Assembly (NCBI GenBank): GCA_001247695.2
Contig: LGRX02015039.1
Coordinates: forward strand, 1-20,360
Reading direction: 5' to 3'
DNA: 20,360 nt
Origin: Cymbomonas tetramitiformis
Taxonomy: Eukaryota > Chlorophyta > Pyramimonadophyceae > Pyramimonadales > Pyramimonadaceae
The notes under the pieces were generated by a model. That model ran no database searches. It was given only the letters and a program-made list of their open reading frames with translations, and was not told where the DNA came from. A program made the position numbers and the translations under genes. Shown here piece after piece: positions 1-10,449 of this stretch (its first letter is position 1; every line of letters starts with the position of its first letter).

Positions 1-296
1 GTGCAGATCTCAGATTCGCGCTCTGGGGCTGTTGCTGCCACTGCCGCCAAGATTGAAAATACTTGGCGAGACTCAGGCGTGAACCATGGAGTCGAGCGGA
101 CAAGAAGCCGTACCGATGTGGTTGAACACGCACATCGCCTGCACACAACACCAGTGGCAAAAACCCCTGGTCAAATGCACCTGTGGCATCCCATTCTTCT
201 ATGAACTCGTTTGGCCATCGAAGCGCCAGCTCGGTTGAAGAACTGTCGGTTTGGGGATTAGTGCAGCAAGGTAACCATTTTCGGTACCATGCGGTA

Positions 297-531
297 GTTG
301 AGCTCCCGCGAGGTGGGGGCAGCTTTGCGCGCCACTTTGCGCCTGGAACTAGTTGAGCTCCCGCGAGGTGGAGGCAGCTTTGAGCACCACTTTGCTGAAC
401 TAGTTGAGCTCCCGTGGTGGAGGCAGCTTTGAGCACCACTTTGCGCCTGGAACTAGTTGAGCTCCCGTGAGGTGGGGGCAGCTTTGAGCACCACTTTGCG
501 CCTGGAACTAGTTGAGCTGCCGCGAAGCGGG
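297..531. repeat. 55-bp minisatellite, about 4.4 copies
   Basis: Direct repeats of a unit beginning GTTGAGCTCCCG start at 297, 352, 403 and 456, with a diverged partial copy from 511. Copy lengths are 55, 51, 53 and 55 bp. The 2- and 4-base length changes break any reading frame, so the open frame through it is not a protein repeat. It lies just downstream of the last oxidoreductase exon seen (donor at 703), so it is probably inside that gene's fourth intron. Confidence 0.85.
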
Positions 532-703
532 GGCAACGAGCATGCCCACGTTCTTGGAGCCCGTTGCGATAGAAACCTGGCATGCTGTGACACGTCTGCC
601 TGTGTGAACCTCATCGATGGGTTACAAACCAAGGCGATTGGGTTGGCAGTCGAGATGCTCACTACGCGCTGGGAGCTGCTCTATGAAGCAAAGGAAGACG
701 TAC

Positions 704-2685
704 CGCGTCCAGTGGAACTATTGGCGGAAGAATGCTTAGTCGGGCGTCGGGGGTGCCCTGCGAAGACCTCGCAAGTTAGTTCTTCACAGGAAAAGCGAGT
801 GGTAAAACCGGCTTGTCAAAGCTTCAAGAGTTAGCGCGCGATGTTGATTAATGTAAATAGTTCGATGCCAAAAGCTAATACTTTCAACATGTTATACCGA
901 GTTTGCTTATCACCAAGCTGAAAGCCAAAAGTGACCACCCCCTGCTGATAGAACACCAAGTTCACGGGGACCACCCAAGTAACCACCCCATGCTGATAAA
1001 ACACCAGGTTCACGGGGACCACCCAGAAGTCACCACCCCATGCTGATAAACCAAGTTCACGGGGACCCCCAAGTTACCACCCTGCTGATAACACCAAGTT
1101 CACGAGGGACCACTGAGTTACACCCCTTGCTGATAGAACACACCAAGTTTACAGGGGACCCCCAAGTCACCACCCCCTGCTGATAACACCAAGTTCACAG
1201 GGGACCACCAAGTTACCTTGCTGATAGAACACCAAGTTCACGGGGACCCGATTACCACCCCCTGCTGATAACACCAAGTTCACGGGACCACCCAAGTCAC
1301 CACCCCTGCTGATAGAACACCACGTTCACGGGGACCACCCAAGTCACCACTATACTTTGATCGACACCAAGTTCACGGGGACCCCCCAAGTTACCACCCC
1401 ATGCTGATAACACCAAGTTCGCGGGGACCACCCAAGTCACCACCACCTGTGAATGGACGTTCAGCTTCCCGAGGCCGCCTGCGCGGGGGACCGGAAGCAG
1501 CCAATGCACTGAGCGCTCACCACTGATAGAGTTCAGCGTGTCGAACAAGGCAAACCGACCTTTCTTGTTAGAAGTAAAACAGGCTGAAACCAAGCAGTTC
1601 AGCTTTCTAACCACTTGCAAATCATCTTAAGCGTCAAGATGTAGGTAGAACAAACTTCAAGGTAGACAATAAGGCGGGCTATAAACTTGACGGTTACCTG
1701 CCAATATTCACTGAAACCGAACAGACCGTTCACGTGATCTCCAACTTTAAACTTTTTGTTTTTGGAAAACTCGACAACTCCAACTCCACCGGCACGCATG
1801 GTCTCACCGATTGGCACGGCGGGAAGGTAGGTGTCTTCCCGAGACCACCCGATCTGCGTGGAAAGGCAAAACGTTGTCGTTGAGAACTTTTCCCCAATTC
1901 AACGTGCTTCTAAGATCGACTCACGGCAAGCATACAATGCATAATGAAACTTTCGAAAGCTCTGTCGAATAGACATATGCTCTGCGTGCATCTCTTTGAA
2001 GCGTATATTCTGTTCTGCTGCGAACTACACATTGCCACATTGTAAAGGCACGATTCTGGAACCCTACGTTACACGTTTCAGCAGTTTACTTTCCATCTAG
2101 CCCTTCGACAGAATACTGTGCACCGATCGCATGAAGACCGTAAAAGGCAAAAGTACTCACAAGAGTGAAAGCAATTGAAGGAACGTTTGTATTAGCTTAA
2201 CCTTATGTTTACCCCCGCACATTCAAATTTTCAACAGCTGTGAAGGTTCCGGCCCTTGAAACCTAGTGCGTGGTTCGCTCGAGTTACGGTCAGGCGCGCA
2301 GAAACAGAAGCGAGGCAGATATTTTCATGCATACGTGGAAATGACATAACGGATCAGATGCTCTTCATCAGTGCACTGTAACATGAGTATTCTGGACCAG
2401 TTCATCAGGGCCGTCTGTCACCTGAGTAGGATCGCAACTCGCGTAAACAACACGGATGCGAACCTCCCCATCACTTACCGGGCGCATAATAGTTTCCTGT
2501 GGAATATCAAAGAGTATAGCTCAGTCTGCAAACTATGATGAGTCTAAGGAAAGAGAGTGCTATTCAATTTGGTCCATCTTCGCACGACTATGGGATCTGA
2601 ATTGTACCTCCATTTTAAAGTCGTCTTCATGAATAGCACCAGTTCCGATACGAGCTACGACCCATCGCTTGTTAATTTGTGACAT
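704..2685 (-). CDS. NADPH-dependent medium-chain oxidoreductase (PTGR/LTB4DH-like), 5' exons, partial at left edge
   Basis: Spliced gene read on the minus strand. Exon 1 is 2685-2608 (ATG, A at -3), exon 2 2496-2422, exon 3 1853-1698 and exon 4 757-704. All junctions are phase 0 with GT-AG introns of 111, 568 and 940 bp. The joined 121 residues open with an MSQINKRWVVAR start, then SDGEVRIRVVYASCDPTQ, IGWSREDTYLPAVPIGE, MRAGGVG, KVGDHVNGLFG and ILPPIVPLDA. In this order and spacing they match the N-terminal GroES-like domain of the zinc-free PTGR/YncB branch of medium-chain reductases, which reduce enone and alkenal double bonds with NADPH in the cytosol. The NADPH-binding Rossmann domain is not in the window: a donor GTACGT follows exon 4 and I found no GLTAY-type exon before position 1. 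Introns 3 and 4 carry different minisatellites. Family assignment is firm; the short exon 4 is the least certain piece. Confidence 0.85.
931..1447. repeat. 41-50-bp minisatellite, about 11 copies, in oxidoreductase intron 3
   Basis: Eleven imperfect copies of a unit containing TGCTGATA, ACACCAAGTTCACGGGG and ACCACCCAAGT follow one another. Unit length drifts between about 41 and 50 bp and one copy (near 1350) is strongly diverged. The array lies wholly inside the 940-bp intron 758-1697. Read on the gene's own strand each unit contains a GTGAAC and an ATCAGCAG, a pseudo donor and acceptor. Confidence 0.9.
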
Positions 2686-2862
2686 TGTTATCCTAAGTTT
2701 TTAGTTGCGCTAACACGAGATTCCACGAAAGTGCTCCCAAATGTAGCGGATGTATTTCGTGGCACACTCTTCCACCATAGAGATAGTCGAATAATATCGA
2801 ATATGAAGGCCACCTTCTCGTTTCTCTCTCCAGAGAGTATCAGTATGCCTACAGTGACACAC

Positions 2863-2888
2863 GCTAGCGCGAGCCCGCTAGCGCTAGC
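2863..2888. repeat. GCTAGC palindrome cluster
   Basis: Three perfect GCTAGC hexamers start at 2863, 2877 and 2883 and together can fold as overlapping inverted repeats. The cluster lies 178 bp upstream of the oxidoreductase start. A regulatory role is possible but not shown. Confidence 0.5.
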
Positions 2889-3127
2889 GATAGCGTCACA
2901 GGCTCGTTGCAGACGGAACTTGAAGGATGAATCTTGAATGACGTGGCGAGGGGGTGACTTGCGGTTGGATGGAATTTCTAAACTAAAATTTGGATCGGTT
3001 GCCACTTGTCAGCCATTCGGATTGTGACACCAAGAGATAAACGGGAAAACATATCGCAGCATCCACGTCAATTTGCCCGTTACAAGTCCCGATACGTATC
3101 CCACTTTTATATGCAAGCGTGGGGAGT

Positions 3128-3184
3128 GCCATGCCATGCCATGGCATTGTCATGTCATGTCATCAGTCATCAGTCATGTCACGT
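3128..3184. repeat. CATGC / GTCAT pentanucleotide microsatellite
   Basis: A run of GCCAT units passes into TGTCA and CATCAGT units. It is an ordinary degenerate microsatellite in the divergent spacer. A related GGCAT/GGAAT tract occurs at 8396-8480. Confidence 0.7.
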
Positions 3185-3199
3185 ATCATATACATCATA

Positions 3200-3265
3200 T
3201 TACAAACTTGAAACGATGATAACGTAACCGGTAAGTTACAAACTTGAAACTAGAAACTTGAAACC
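3200..3265. repeat. Three short ACTTGAAAC direct repeats
   Basis: ACAAACTTGAAAC occurs twice (about 3203 and 3238) and AGAAACTTGAAAC once (about 3252). The copies are not evenly spaced. They may be remnants of a small tandem repeat or repeated protein-binding sites upstream of the phospholipase. Confidence 0.5.
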
Positions 3266-3834
3266 GAGACATACCTCACCTAGATACTTTAGTTTTGTTA
3301 CTTTTGCTTGTTGTTTTATGATGTTTATATTTCTCGAGAGTCGAGTGTCACGATGCTGTTCGCTGAAATCGAAGCGTCTAGTGTGAAGTAAGACAAGGGT
3401 ATGAAAGAAAAAACGTTGTCCTTAGAGCCCTCTTGAAGAACTCTTCCCTGTTCAACAGTGCGACTATTAAAGGAAAACACTCCTTCAATTCCCTCGCCTG
3501 CAGGCAAAGTTCGAAGTTGAAGGTTCAAGGTTCAAGGAGGGAGACCCCGGCCTCCAACGGTGGCCTGTACGTTGTGCCCGAAAACTTTGCAAGTTTTATG
3601 TATGCTTTGCCTTTGGATCGTCGATACGACCTTTGCGTTCCCCCGTTGTTGCAGGGGAAACTGAAATATTTAGATCAATAGGGGGAAAATAAAAGGAAGA
3701 TTACGATTCACTACACGAGTGTGGAAAAAAGTTGTAGGGTGTTAGTAGAACCACTGGTAAGTTAAAACCGAGTGGTGTTACTCAATTTTCGCTACGCGAC
3801 GTCAGAAAGGACGGTCACAGGCAAATACGGAGGC

Positions 3835-5445
3835 ATGCATGGGAACCTCAAAAGCCATTTTAGCCTCGCTGGTGGTGGGAATCGGGCGTTTGCAACCAGC
3901 CTCGGGGCGCTGCGCGCATTGCAGCACCTACAGACAGAGGTTTTGGAGACAGCACATAGTCCAAAGTATTTTGCAGATTCATACGGAGCAAACTCGGGAG
4001 GCGCATGGGCTTTGGCAGCGTATTTCGGCAGCAAGTCGAGGGCTTCGGGCCGGATGCTGTTCGGGCAATATATCCCGCCGGAAATTATCACCTCGAAGAC
4101 TGTGGGCAAGATGGACGCATTATGTGCCTTAAACATCCCTAAAACCCACTGTCTATCAGGTGTACTGCAGTTTATTTGTTACAGAGTCATAACGTGTAGG
4201 TGGCGTCCTCGAATTTCGTATTGGACCGAACACATTAAGAACGCTTTGGTTACGCGATTGGGCCTTAGCACCCTTGGGCGCCTAGGGATTGAAACTCCGG
4301 TCCCGGGCGAAGGAATCGTACCCTCACCTTCCGCATTATATTTTGTGGCCACGGCAGACAGTGTATTTGATGACAACCGCGGTCAAGTCGTGTACAGTAT
4401 TCAACGTAGAGCCGGCGGTGTAACAGATGCCGTGGTTGAAACGGAAGTCTTTTGGCCTGGAAGTTTGGAAGTCGACTATCTGTCGACTAGCCAAACCCTT
4501 GAGGAAGTGTTGGCTAGAACTTCGTGGGCTCCCGGCCAGCTCATGAGCGGGATTCTTACGAAGGGTCCGAGCGTTCTGCCACTAAGCCGCCTGGGGAAAG
4601 CGCTGATGAAACAGATGACCTATACGGATGATCTGCGAAACCTGATGGGCTTCGGAAAGGGTGGTGGGCGGACGGTAATGGTTTCTGACGGAGGTTCCTT
4701 GGATAATATTGCGATTCTCCCAGCGCTGCGCCAGATCAAGGCGGGCATGCGGCGGATCGTGGCCTGGCTCTGCAACGACGCCGGAACACTGAACCTGGGA
4801 GACTTTCTGGAGGAATGCGAGGGCGAGAGTGCGTTGAAAGCAGAGTCTCAGGAGGAAGAAAGAGCGCTTGAAACACTGATGATAGAATATTCGCGAGCGG
4901 GTAAACTCAAAGGTAAAATCACAAACAACTACGCCATGCTTTTTGGGTTGACGTGGGACGGCATCGACGGCGACTTCACAGATAATCAAGTCTTCCGCAC
5001 AGTTGACTTCGTACAGGTCGCGAGAGGGCTACAAGATGCCCAAGATTCTGGAAATGGCTGTGTTGGAACTTTTGATTTGCAGACCATCGCAAATACGCGG
5101 TGGGGCATTCCTGCAGGCAAGCAGGTTAGGATCACCTTCGTGCAGGTCGGCTACACCAAAAACTGGGAAGACATCGTTCAAAGAAGTTTGTACTCTGAAC
5201 ATTTAGGCACTCCAATCTCTGACAGAACAGCATTGCAGGAGGTAGTTTTGCCTATTGGATTTGACTTCATCCGTGGTGGACCCCTGCATAAAGGTGCACA
5301 CCTCTCCTGTGGTAAGCAGTGGCCTGCCGGAGGTTGGGATTGGACGTTTGGTAAGCAGATGAGCCCATCGTGTGCTGCTCTATTTGCTAATCTAGCAGAG
5401 TGGATTGTACGAACAAATTTCCTGCACTTTGATATGAGTACATGA
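3835..5445 (+). CDS. Patatin/cPLA2-like phospholipase, intronless
   Basis: A single 536-residue open frame from the first in-frame ATG (3835, G at -3) to TGA at 5443-5445. The open frame extends 21 codons further upstream but without an ATG. Near the N-terminus SLAGGGNRAF is the glycine-rich oxyanion loop, about 30 residues later ANSGGAW is the nucleophile elbow (Ser54), and VSDGGSLDN supplies the catalytic Asp (Asp285). This Ser-Asp dyad order defines patatin/cytosolic PLA2-type lipid acyl hydrolases, which cleave fatty acids from phospholipids at membranes. The SGGAW context is closer to the cPLA2/phospholipase B side than to plant patatins, and the elbow has Ala where GxSxG usually has its first Gly. 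A charged, Glu-rich helix lies around residues 325-350. No signal peptide or membrane segment is evident. It stands alone on the plus strand and lacks introns, unlike its left neighbour. Confidence 0.9.
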   Translation: MHGNLKSHFSLAGGGNRAFATSLGALRALQHLQTEVLETAHSPKYFADSYGANSGGAWALAAYFGSKSRASGRMLFGQYIPPEIITSKTVGKMDALCALNIPKTHCLSGVLQFICYRVITCRWRPRISYWTEHIKNALVTRLGLSTLGRLGIETPVPGEGIVPSPSALYFVATADSVFDDNRGQVVYSIQRRAGGVTDAVVETEVFWPGSLEVDYLSTSQTLEEVLARTSWAPGQLMSGILTKGPSVLPLSRLGKALMKQMTYTDDLRNLMGFGKGGGRTVMVSDGGSLDNIAILPALRQIKAGMRRIVAWLCNDAGTLNLGDFLEECEGESALKAESQEEERALETLMIEYSRAGKLKGKITNNYAMLFGLTWDGIDGDFTDNQVFRTVDFVQVARGLQDAQDSGNGCVGTFDLQTIANTRWGIPAGKQVRITFVQVGYTKNWEDIVQRSLYSEHLGTPISDRTALQEVVLPIGFDFIRGGPLHKGAHLSCGKQWPAGGWDWTFGKQMSPSCAALFANLAEWIVRTNFLHFDMST

Positions 5446-8201
5446 CCAAGGTGTGATAGTTAATATTCTACTATTGACAGTAATTATGTTTGTGGCAAGA
5501 GGAATACTCGAAGCGGCATGAACTTTGAAGGCACACGGCATCAATTTGGAGACACTAAGTGTAGTTCGGTGCAAACACTTCGTGTCCAAATGTCATGGCC
5601 GCATTGTGCATGCTACCAAGTTTCGATCTTATCTTGATTAGTATTGAGAAGTATTGATTAGCCAGGAATGTAATGTTGGACCGACAATACTTTTCTTTCA
5701 TCGGTTTTTGTGGTATCATAGTTGCTAATTTGTTTAACTTGACCAATAGCTATATGAGAAAAGGGAAAATATTGCGGAATCGATGCAGCCTTTCAAGACT
5801 CGAGTCGAATGCAATCGAAATTGCGATGCACCAAAGCTAACGGAAAGTGCTCAAAGTTGTGTGTGGCATTCACCAATGCCCGAAATAACACAAGTCAGAA
5901 GGCGTCGACATGACTTAGTTTTCCTGTATATTGCTCATCCCGCCTTGTCAATCTTTAATTTCTAGTTGAAAAAACAATGGTTTCCGTGCATTCTTGGGTT
6001 CATAGTCTGGATTGGAGCAATTCCATCCGGACTTGAGGCTGAATAATTGCATCGGCGATTTCAAATGGTTTACCGTTAGCCAGGACTCAATACTTGAGTT
6101 ACTTGAAGTTTTTGCTTTATGCGAACATTTTTGTGCACCAGTATATTCGCTTTCAAAACTTGCAAGTATGCTTTGCTGCCGAGAGGGTATACGTTACGAT
6201 GCATAGAACCATTCTCAGAGTGATGAGCACCAACATTACCGCTAACAATATCACTCGAGAGATGTCGCAACTTGCAAGTAGTGCCATGTCACACGAGATA
6301 CATCGTCTCTACTCCTGATAGAGAAATATGCAGCATGGGGCGACGGCATCGTTAGATGTTCAGCTCGGGTAACCTCGGTGCTGTGCCTTCCTCTTCAATT
6401 GCGTCTCGCTATCCCTCTGCATCCAGAGCTCACCCGATTGGCGAGGTATCTAAGGTTTACGCCGGGCATTGCTGTGCTTGGTCGCGAGGTGGGCGGCGGG
6501 GGGGCTGACAGGAGGGACGTGCTGGCGAGTGAAATTTGCCAACCATGGTGAGCCCCGAGGTTACGTGATATACGCATATGATCGTTTCTCGAACGTCGGG
6601 CTACGGGAGTCCTGACACACAGCCTTTCGTTGTTAGAGTCGACTCGAGTTGAGCGATCCTTCCGGCCTTTGGCTGATGGCTTTGCCGTGGATTGTTGGTA
6701 TACTTCGGATTGCCGCGCGGCCGCGATCTGGGTTCCCCGTGGCAACTAACTTAACGTTATGTCACACGACAGTCGTCTGGGGAAATAATTTTTGTTATAT
6801 TGTCCCAGCTTCATACGAGTTGGCGGGAAAGTCATGTGTCACGATGCATCGTGCATTTGTACAATCGTCAGATCGAATACGGACTTAGTCAAAAGTCCCG
6901 ATGCATACAACTTTTGATGCATACAAACCAGTATCATCCGTCTGTAAACGAGCAAGCTGAATCCAAAGCTCAGCTACTCAGGACGATACATATAAAATCT
7001 AGAGCTCTACCATATATACAGTAGCGACTTGTTTGTAAGTGGTCAGTGCGACTATTGCCGAAATATTGCAAGTGTATTATATAAGCACAGCCAACGATAT
7101 GCTCCCGACGATCACGCGCAAGTTCTACTTGAAGACATTACTTTCTGAGGGTACGCGTTGTCAAAATGACGGCCTACATGCATGTGTTCATACCATGCCA
7201 TTTGTTATGCGTGTACGAAACATCTCGTGATGCCTGATACTATAATCTGAATATGAAGCGACCTTCGCTCATACATATATGCGTTTCACACTGTGAATCG
7301 CTTCGTGTCTAGCCGTGTATACCCCGTCGCGCGCCGGGACACGCTTCGTGATTATCACGGGTCGGATTTAAGTGTTGAACGCCTGTGTTGCTTGGTACAA
7401 ATCGCACACGGCGTGGCGGTAAGCCAGAGTGAATAGTTCCGATGGATCAGATAAAATCAAACATCGCACTGTCGTCGAATAGTCGACGGGGCTAAGATAA
7501 AAACTCCACCACCGCCATAATGTAAGAGCCCATGCACGAGGGGGGTAGCGCCTTCTTAGCACTACGCGTTCAATAGCTAAGCGCACAACTTATTAGACTA
7601 ATATGTCCACGCTTAATAGTAGTACGCATATCCCAACCCGATTCCAAATATCAGAGTACGACGACAGATACATTGCTGCTTCGTCGTTCCACAGCCCCAG
7701 GAACGAACAGCGCGAGTGGTGCCGACGAGGAATTTTGAGACTACCGGCGATCTCAAAAAAAAGGGGGATACGACCGGAGCATGACCTACCGAAACTCCAT
7801 CAATATAATTGCACTCTGGCTTGCTACAAAATCCATCAATGACTTCGATACTGCACCTTCTTCGTAGGGACGCTCACTAGAAAGCGATTGACTTATTTCA
7901 AGGGGATGGCCATCGCCATTGCATATAACAAATCATTGTTGAGATATGACTAGACAGCCCTACGTGACGGTTTGTCCCGGTGCAAGTCTCTGACAGATCA
8001 CTGTAGTCTGTCTCGATAGCGTATGCACAGACTGTCTGTGCATTCGGTACGCTTGACCGACTGTGACAGCAGCGCCGTAGGTTGTCACTGCCTAGTTATA
8101 GTCCCATACTACGGTACCAGGTCCGACCGTTTCAGGTTATGATTTCTTATTGAAGCTCTTTACATATCATTCAGTGTGCTACCAACCGTTTTGATATACT
8201 A

Positions 8202-8266
8202 CGTGTGTGTATATATATGCTCCGGTCCATGGTTGATCATCAATATATGTATATGTATATATATGC
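8202..8266. repeat. GT/AT dinucleotide microsatellites
   Basis: Two alternating purine-pyrimidine tracts, GTGTGTGTATATATATG at about 8203-8219 and ATATATGTATATGTATATATATG at 8243-8265, flank a 22-bp unique stretch. They are simple-sequence repeats that can unwind easily; no function is evident. Confidence 0.75.
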
Positions 8267-8395
8267 TGTAGCTTGGATGATAGTGTCCGACGATTTGTTG
8301 CATCCGACGAAAATGGGGGCTCAGCTCCACCGAACGTTTATATTCTGTCTGTCACAAATCGATTATATATGACAGACTTCCCACGCTCTCGATCT

Positions 8396-8480
8396 TGGCA
8401 TTGGATTGGAATGACGTCTTGGCATGGCTGGCATGGAATTGACATAGCATCTTTGCATGGCATCGGAATGGCATGGCACT
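8396..8480. repeat. Degenerate GGCAT/GGAAT pentamer tract
   Basis: TTGGCAT, GGCATGG, GGAATGG and GGCATCGG recur at roughly 5- and 10-base spacing over about 85 bp. It is an eroded pentanucleotide microsatellite related in sequence to the CATGC tract at 3128-3184. Confidence 0.55.
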
Positions 8481-8861
8481 CGTACTTCATAGTGCGTTCA
8501 ATTAAAAAAATGAAAATGAACACGTTCATGCCATCGTACATGCAACACAAAAGCTGCTGAGCGCGGCATCGTCTAGCAACCTCGATGACGCCAAACTGTT
8601 CATCAAACCTTTCAACATATACGGCAGTCGTGGCCCGCTTAGGATTATTCGGTTTGTTTAGAATGGTCATATAAGGACAAAGTCGCACTCGCGTAAGCTA
8701 TGTTAAACTGCGCTTGGGATGTATCGCGATTCACTATAGAGCAACTGTAACCTGCCAAATTTCTGAATTTTAAGCATCACAATCCAGCAAGTCATCATCA
8801 CAATCCAAGGTGTGGGGTTCAAACATGTCGAGCCTTTATCACCAGCTACTCCTTTGAGGTG

Positions 8862-10074
8862 TCAAACTGAGCTGCTGGCTCGGGCTGCTTCTTTTTTAGT
8901 GTGCTTGTCGATCATATCCTGCACTCGGAAGCCACCGCGCTGATTCGGTACTTGCTTTCACTTACACCACACCATGAGGTGCGATTAAAAACGAAATTCA
9001 AGCATATCCATAAATAAACAAAACACAGTACAATGCATTCATCCAACTACTGAATAGTAAAGCTATAATTGCACACATCGATGCAGAAAGCTATGTTGCC
9101 TTTTCGCCATACATAATTACCAAAATCTCGGACTGCTTAAAAAGGGAAGCGCAATGAGTGCTCTGGAATTCCTTCCACTTGCGAGTGTGATTTATGCTTT
9201 AAGTGCTAGATCATTGGCGCCCCCTCTCGACATTCCTTCCGCGCGCACACCAATTGGAATTGCCGCATTAGAGCATACACAGGCTTCCTCTCTTCTCACC
9301 TGTGCACACCAGCCATGCATGCTGCAAGGATGCTGGCAATCCGTGCCCGAGTGTCAGATTTGCTCACAGCATGTACAGTCAAGCGGCATGCCTTTCTCCT
9401 TGCCGTTCACTCGAGGATGCGGGCGTGCACCTGCACGAAGGTGCGGCGTGTGTCGCTTCCCAGGGGCATGGCTGGGGTAGTTGAGTTGCACGAGGTTGCT
9501 GCGAGAACCGCCTCCTGCGTATTCCCCACACGCATGGGCCCGCACCGCGTATTCCCCACACGCATGGGCCCGCACCGCGTACTCCCCACACGCGGGCCCG
9601 CACCACAGATTCCCACACGCATGGGCCCGCACTCGCATTCCCACGCGCATGGGCCCGCACCGCGTATTCCCCACACGCATGGGCCCGCACTGCGTATTCC
9701 CCACACGCATGGGCCCGCACCGCGTATTCCCCACGCGCATGGGACCGCACTGCCTCTTACTTGCTGTCCATCCACACGTCTAAAGAAAAAGTAAGGAGAG
9801 TCGAGCGAACGGTCAGAGTTTGGTAGGTGGTGTCACTCGAGCTCATGTACCAAAGCTGTGCCTCTGACAGCTTCGTGGTGGCTTGTACCAACACTGGCCC
9901 TCCAAAAGCTTAGTGGTGTCATGTCACAACGAACTCAAGAATGGGCACTGATGTAATATATTGTGCGTAATACATTATACTGATATAACCATACAGGCAT
10001 ACATTACATGGGTATAATGTACAAAATGGGTGTATCATCATTTATACCTGCCTTCCGTGAGAGAGTGGCATCTC
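8862..10074 (-). CDS. Candidate spliced gene of unknown function
   Basis: Several minus-strand segments have coding character, good splice signals and compatible phases, but I recognise no family.
- 10074-10048 (27 nt) lies between a pyrimidine-rich acceptor ending TTTTGCTAG and donor GGCAG|GTATAA, and ends in phase 1.
- 9893-9761 starts in phase 1, encodes a block beginning LVQATTKLSEAQLWYM and ends at donor GCAA|GTAAGA in phase 2.
- 9398-9300 starts in phase 2, includes SDTRARIASILAACMAG and ends at donor CACAG|GTGAGA.
- About 9046-8966 reads as a hydrophobic, membrane-like stretch (VLCFVYLWICLNFVF) ending at GTAAGT.
- 8918-8862 is a possible terminal exon reading DMIDKHTKKEAARASSSV, then TGA, after a 47-bp intron.
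The 30-bp array would sit in an intron. Chance open frames are common, so this is a hypothesis. Confidence 0.3.
9517..9751. repeat. 30-bp minisatellite, 8 copies
   Basis: Copies of a unit starting GCGTATTCCCCACACGCATG start at 9517, 9547, 9577, 9605, 9634, 9662, 9692 and 9722, with lengths of 28-30 bp. Because 30 is divisible by three it leaves long open frames on both strands, producing repetitive MGPHRVFPTR-type and CGPMRVGNT-type peptides. The 28- and 29-bp copies shift those frames, so they are artefacts of the repeat. If the minus-strand exons around it are real, it is intronic. Confidence 0.92.
9971..10021. repeat. 10-bp perfect inverted repeat
   Basis: TACATTATAC at 9971-9980 is matched by its reverse complement GTATAATGTA at 10012-10021, with a 31-base AT-rich loop. 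It could form a cruciform or RNA hairpin, or be a remnant of a small inverted-repeat element. There are no flanking signs of a transposon. Confidence 0.5.
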
Positions 10075-10449
10075 CTAGCAAAAGAGATTTGGGCTATGAG
10101 AGGCTGTGACGGGCCTATCCCGTCGTTGCGAGAGTCGATGCGGGAGTCCGTGCGGGATTGCATGCAATCCCCAGATCTCTTGTGCCTACCTGCATTGCCG
10201 CAGCGATGGGGCGAAACAAGAAGCGGCTGTAGCACCAGTGCACACAGTCTTGCCCGAACCTGCGCCCCAGACCCGTCACCAACGACTCCGCCCACGAAAA
10301 TGAGCACCGATCGGCATCGGCCGCGGCCGCACGGCAGGAATGCGCCGACGCGAGTTTGCTCCAAACACACCGCACAGCGCACATGCTCGCCGCGCCGCGC
10401 GGTGGCCCCGAGGGAAGCGCGCAGCGGCATGCACTGCTGCCGATGTTGA

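Larger units (their letters stand above)
2686..3834. promoter_or_regulatory. Divergent intergenic region between oxidoreductase and phospholipase
   Basis: This 1149-bp spacer separates the start codon of the minus-strand oxidoreductase (2685) from that of the plus-strand phospholipase (3835), so both promoters should lie here. I see no recognisable coding exon. It holds a GCTAGC palindrome cluster, a CATGC/GTCAT microsatellite and three ACTTGAAAC repeats, annotated separately. CTG|GTAAGT at 3754-3762 followed by an acceptor-like GACGTCAG at 3796-3803 could bound a small 5' UTR intron of the phospholipase; this is inference only. Confidence 0.4.
5446..8861. other. Long AT-richer interval without a recognised gene
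   Basis: No open frame here resembles a known family. I found no convincing tRNA, transposase or reverse transcriptase. A GC-richer island at about 6280-6545 is open for roughly 90 codons on the plus strand without an ATG and ends near a GTGAGC; it could be an unrecognised exon, but I cannot support that. Microsatellites occur near 8202-8266 and 8396-8480. No long minisatellite is present, unlike the introns elsewhere in the window. Confidence 0.5.

Noticed and set aside
1..290. Minus-strand frame open for nearly 290 bases at the left edge
   Set aside because: It does not resemble the missing oxidoreductase Rossmann domain or any other family I could name, and has no start codon.
681..703. 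23-bp GTACGT...CATAG stretch as a complete mini-intron
   Set aside because: It is too short to be a plausible intron beside introns of 111-940 bp, and the sequence after it does not continue the oxidoreductase fold.
457..834. 125-codon plus-strand ORF
   Set aside because: It starts at TTG inside the 55-bp array, overlaps the oxidoreductase exon at 704-757 on the other strand, and has no family resemblance.
6395..6745. 116-codon minus-strand ORF
   Set aside because: It begins at TTG, is low-complexity Pro/Ser/Arg-rich, and matches no known protein family.
8700..8860. tRNA-like GGGGTTCAAACATG
   Set aside because: It has only partial B-box similarity; no acceptor stem, A box or anticodon arm could be placed.
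9315..9794. Long ORFs on both strands through the 30-bp array
   Set aside because: They are open only because the repeat length is mostly a multiple of three; several copies shift frame and no conserved domain is present.
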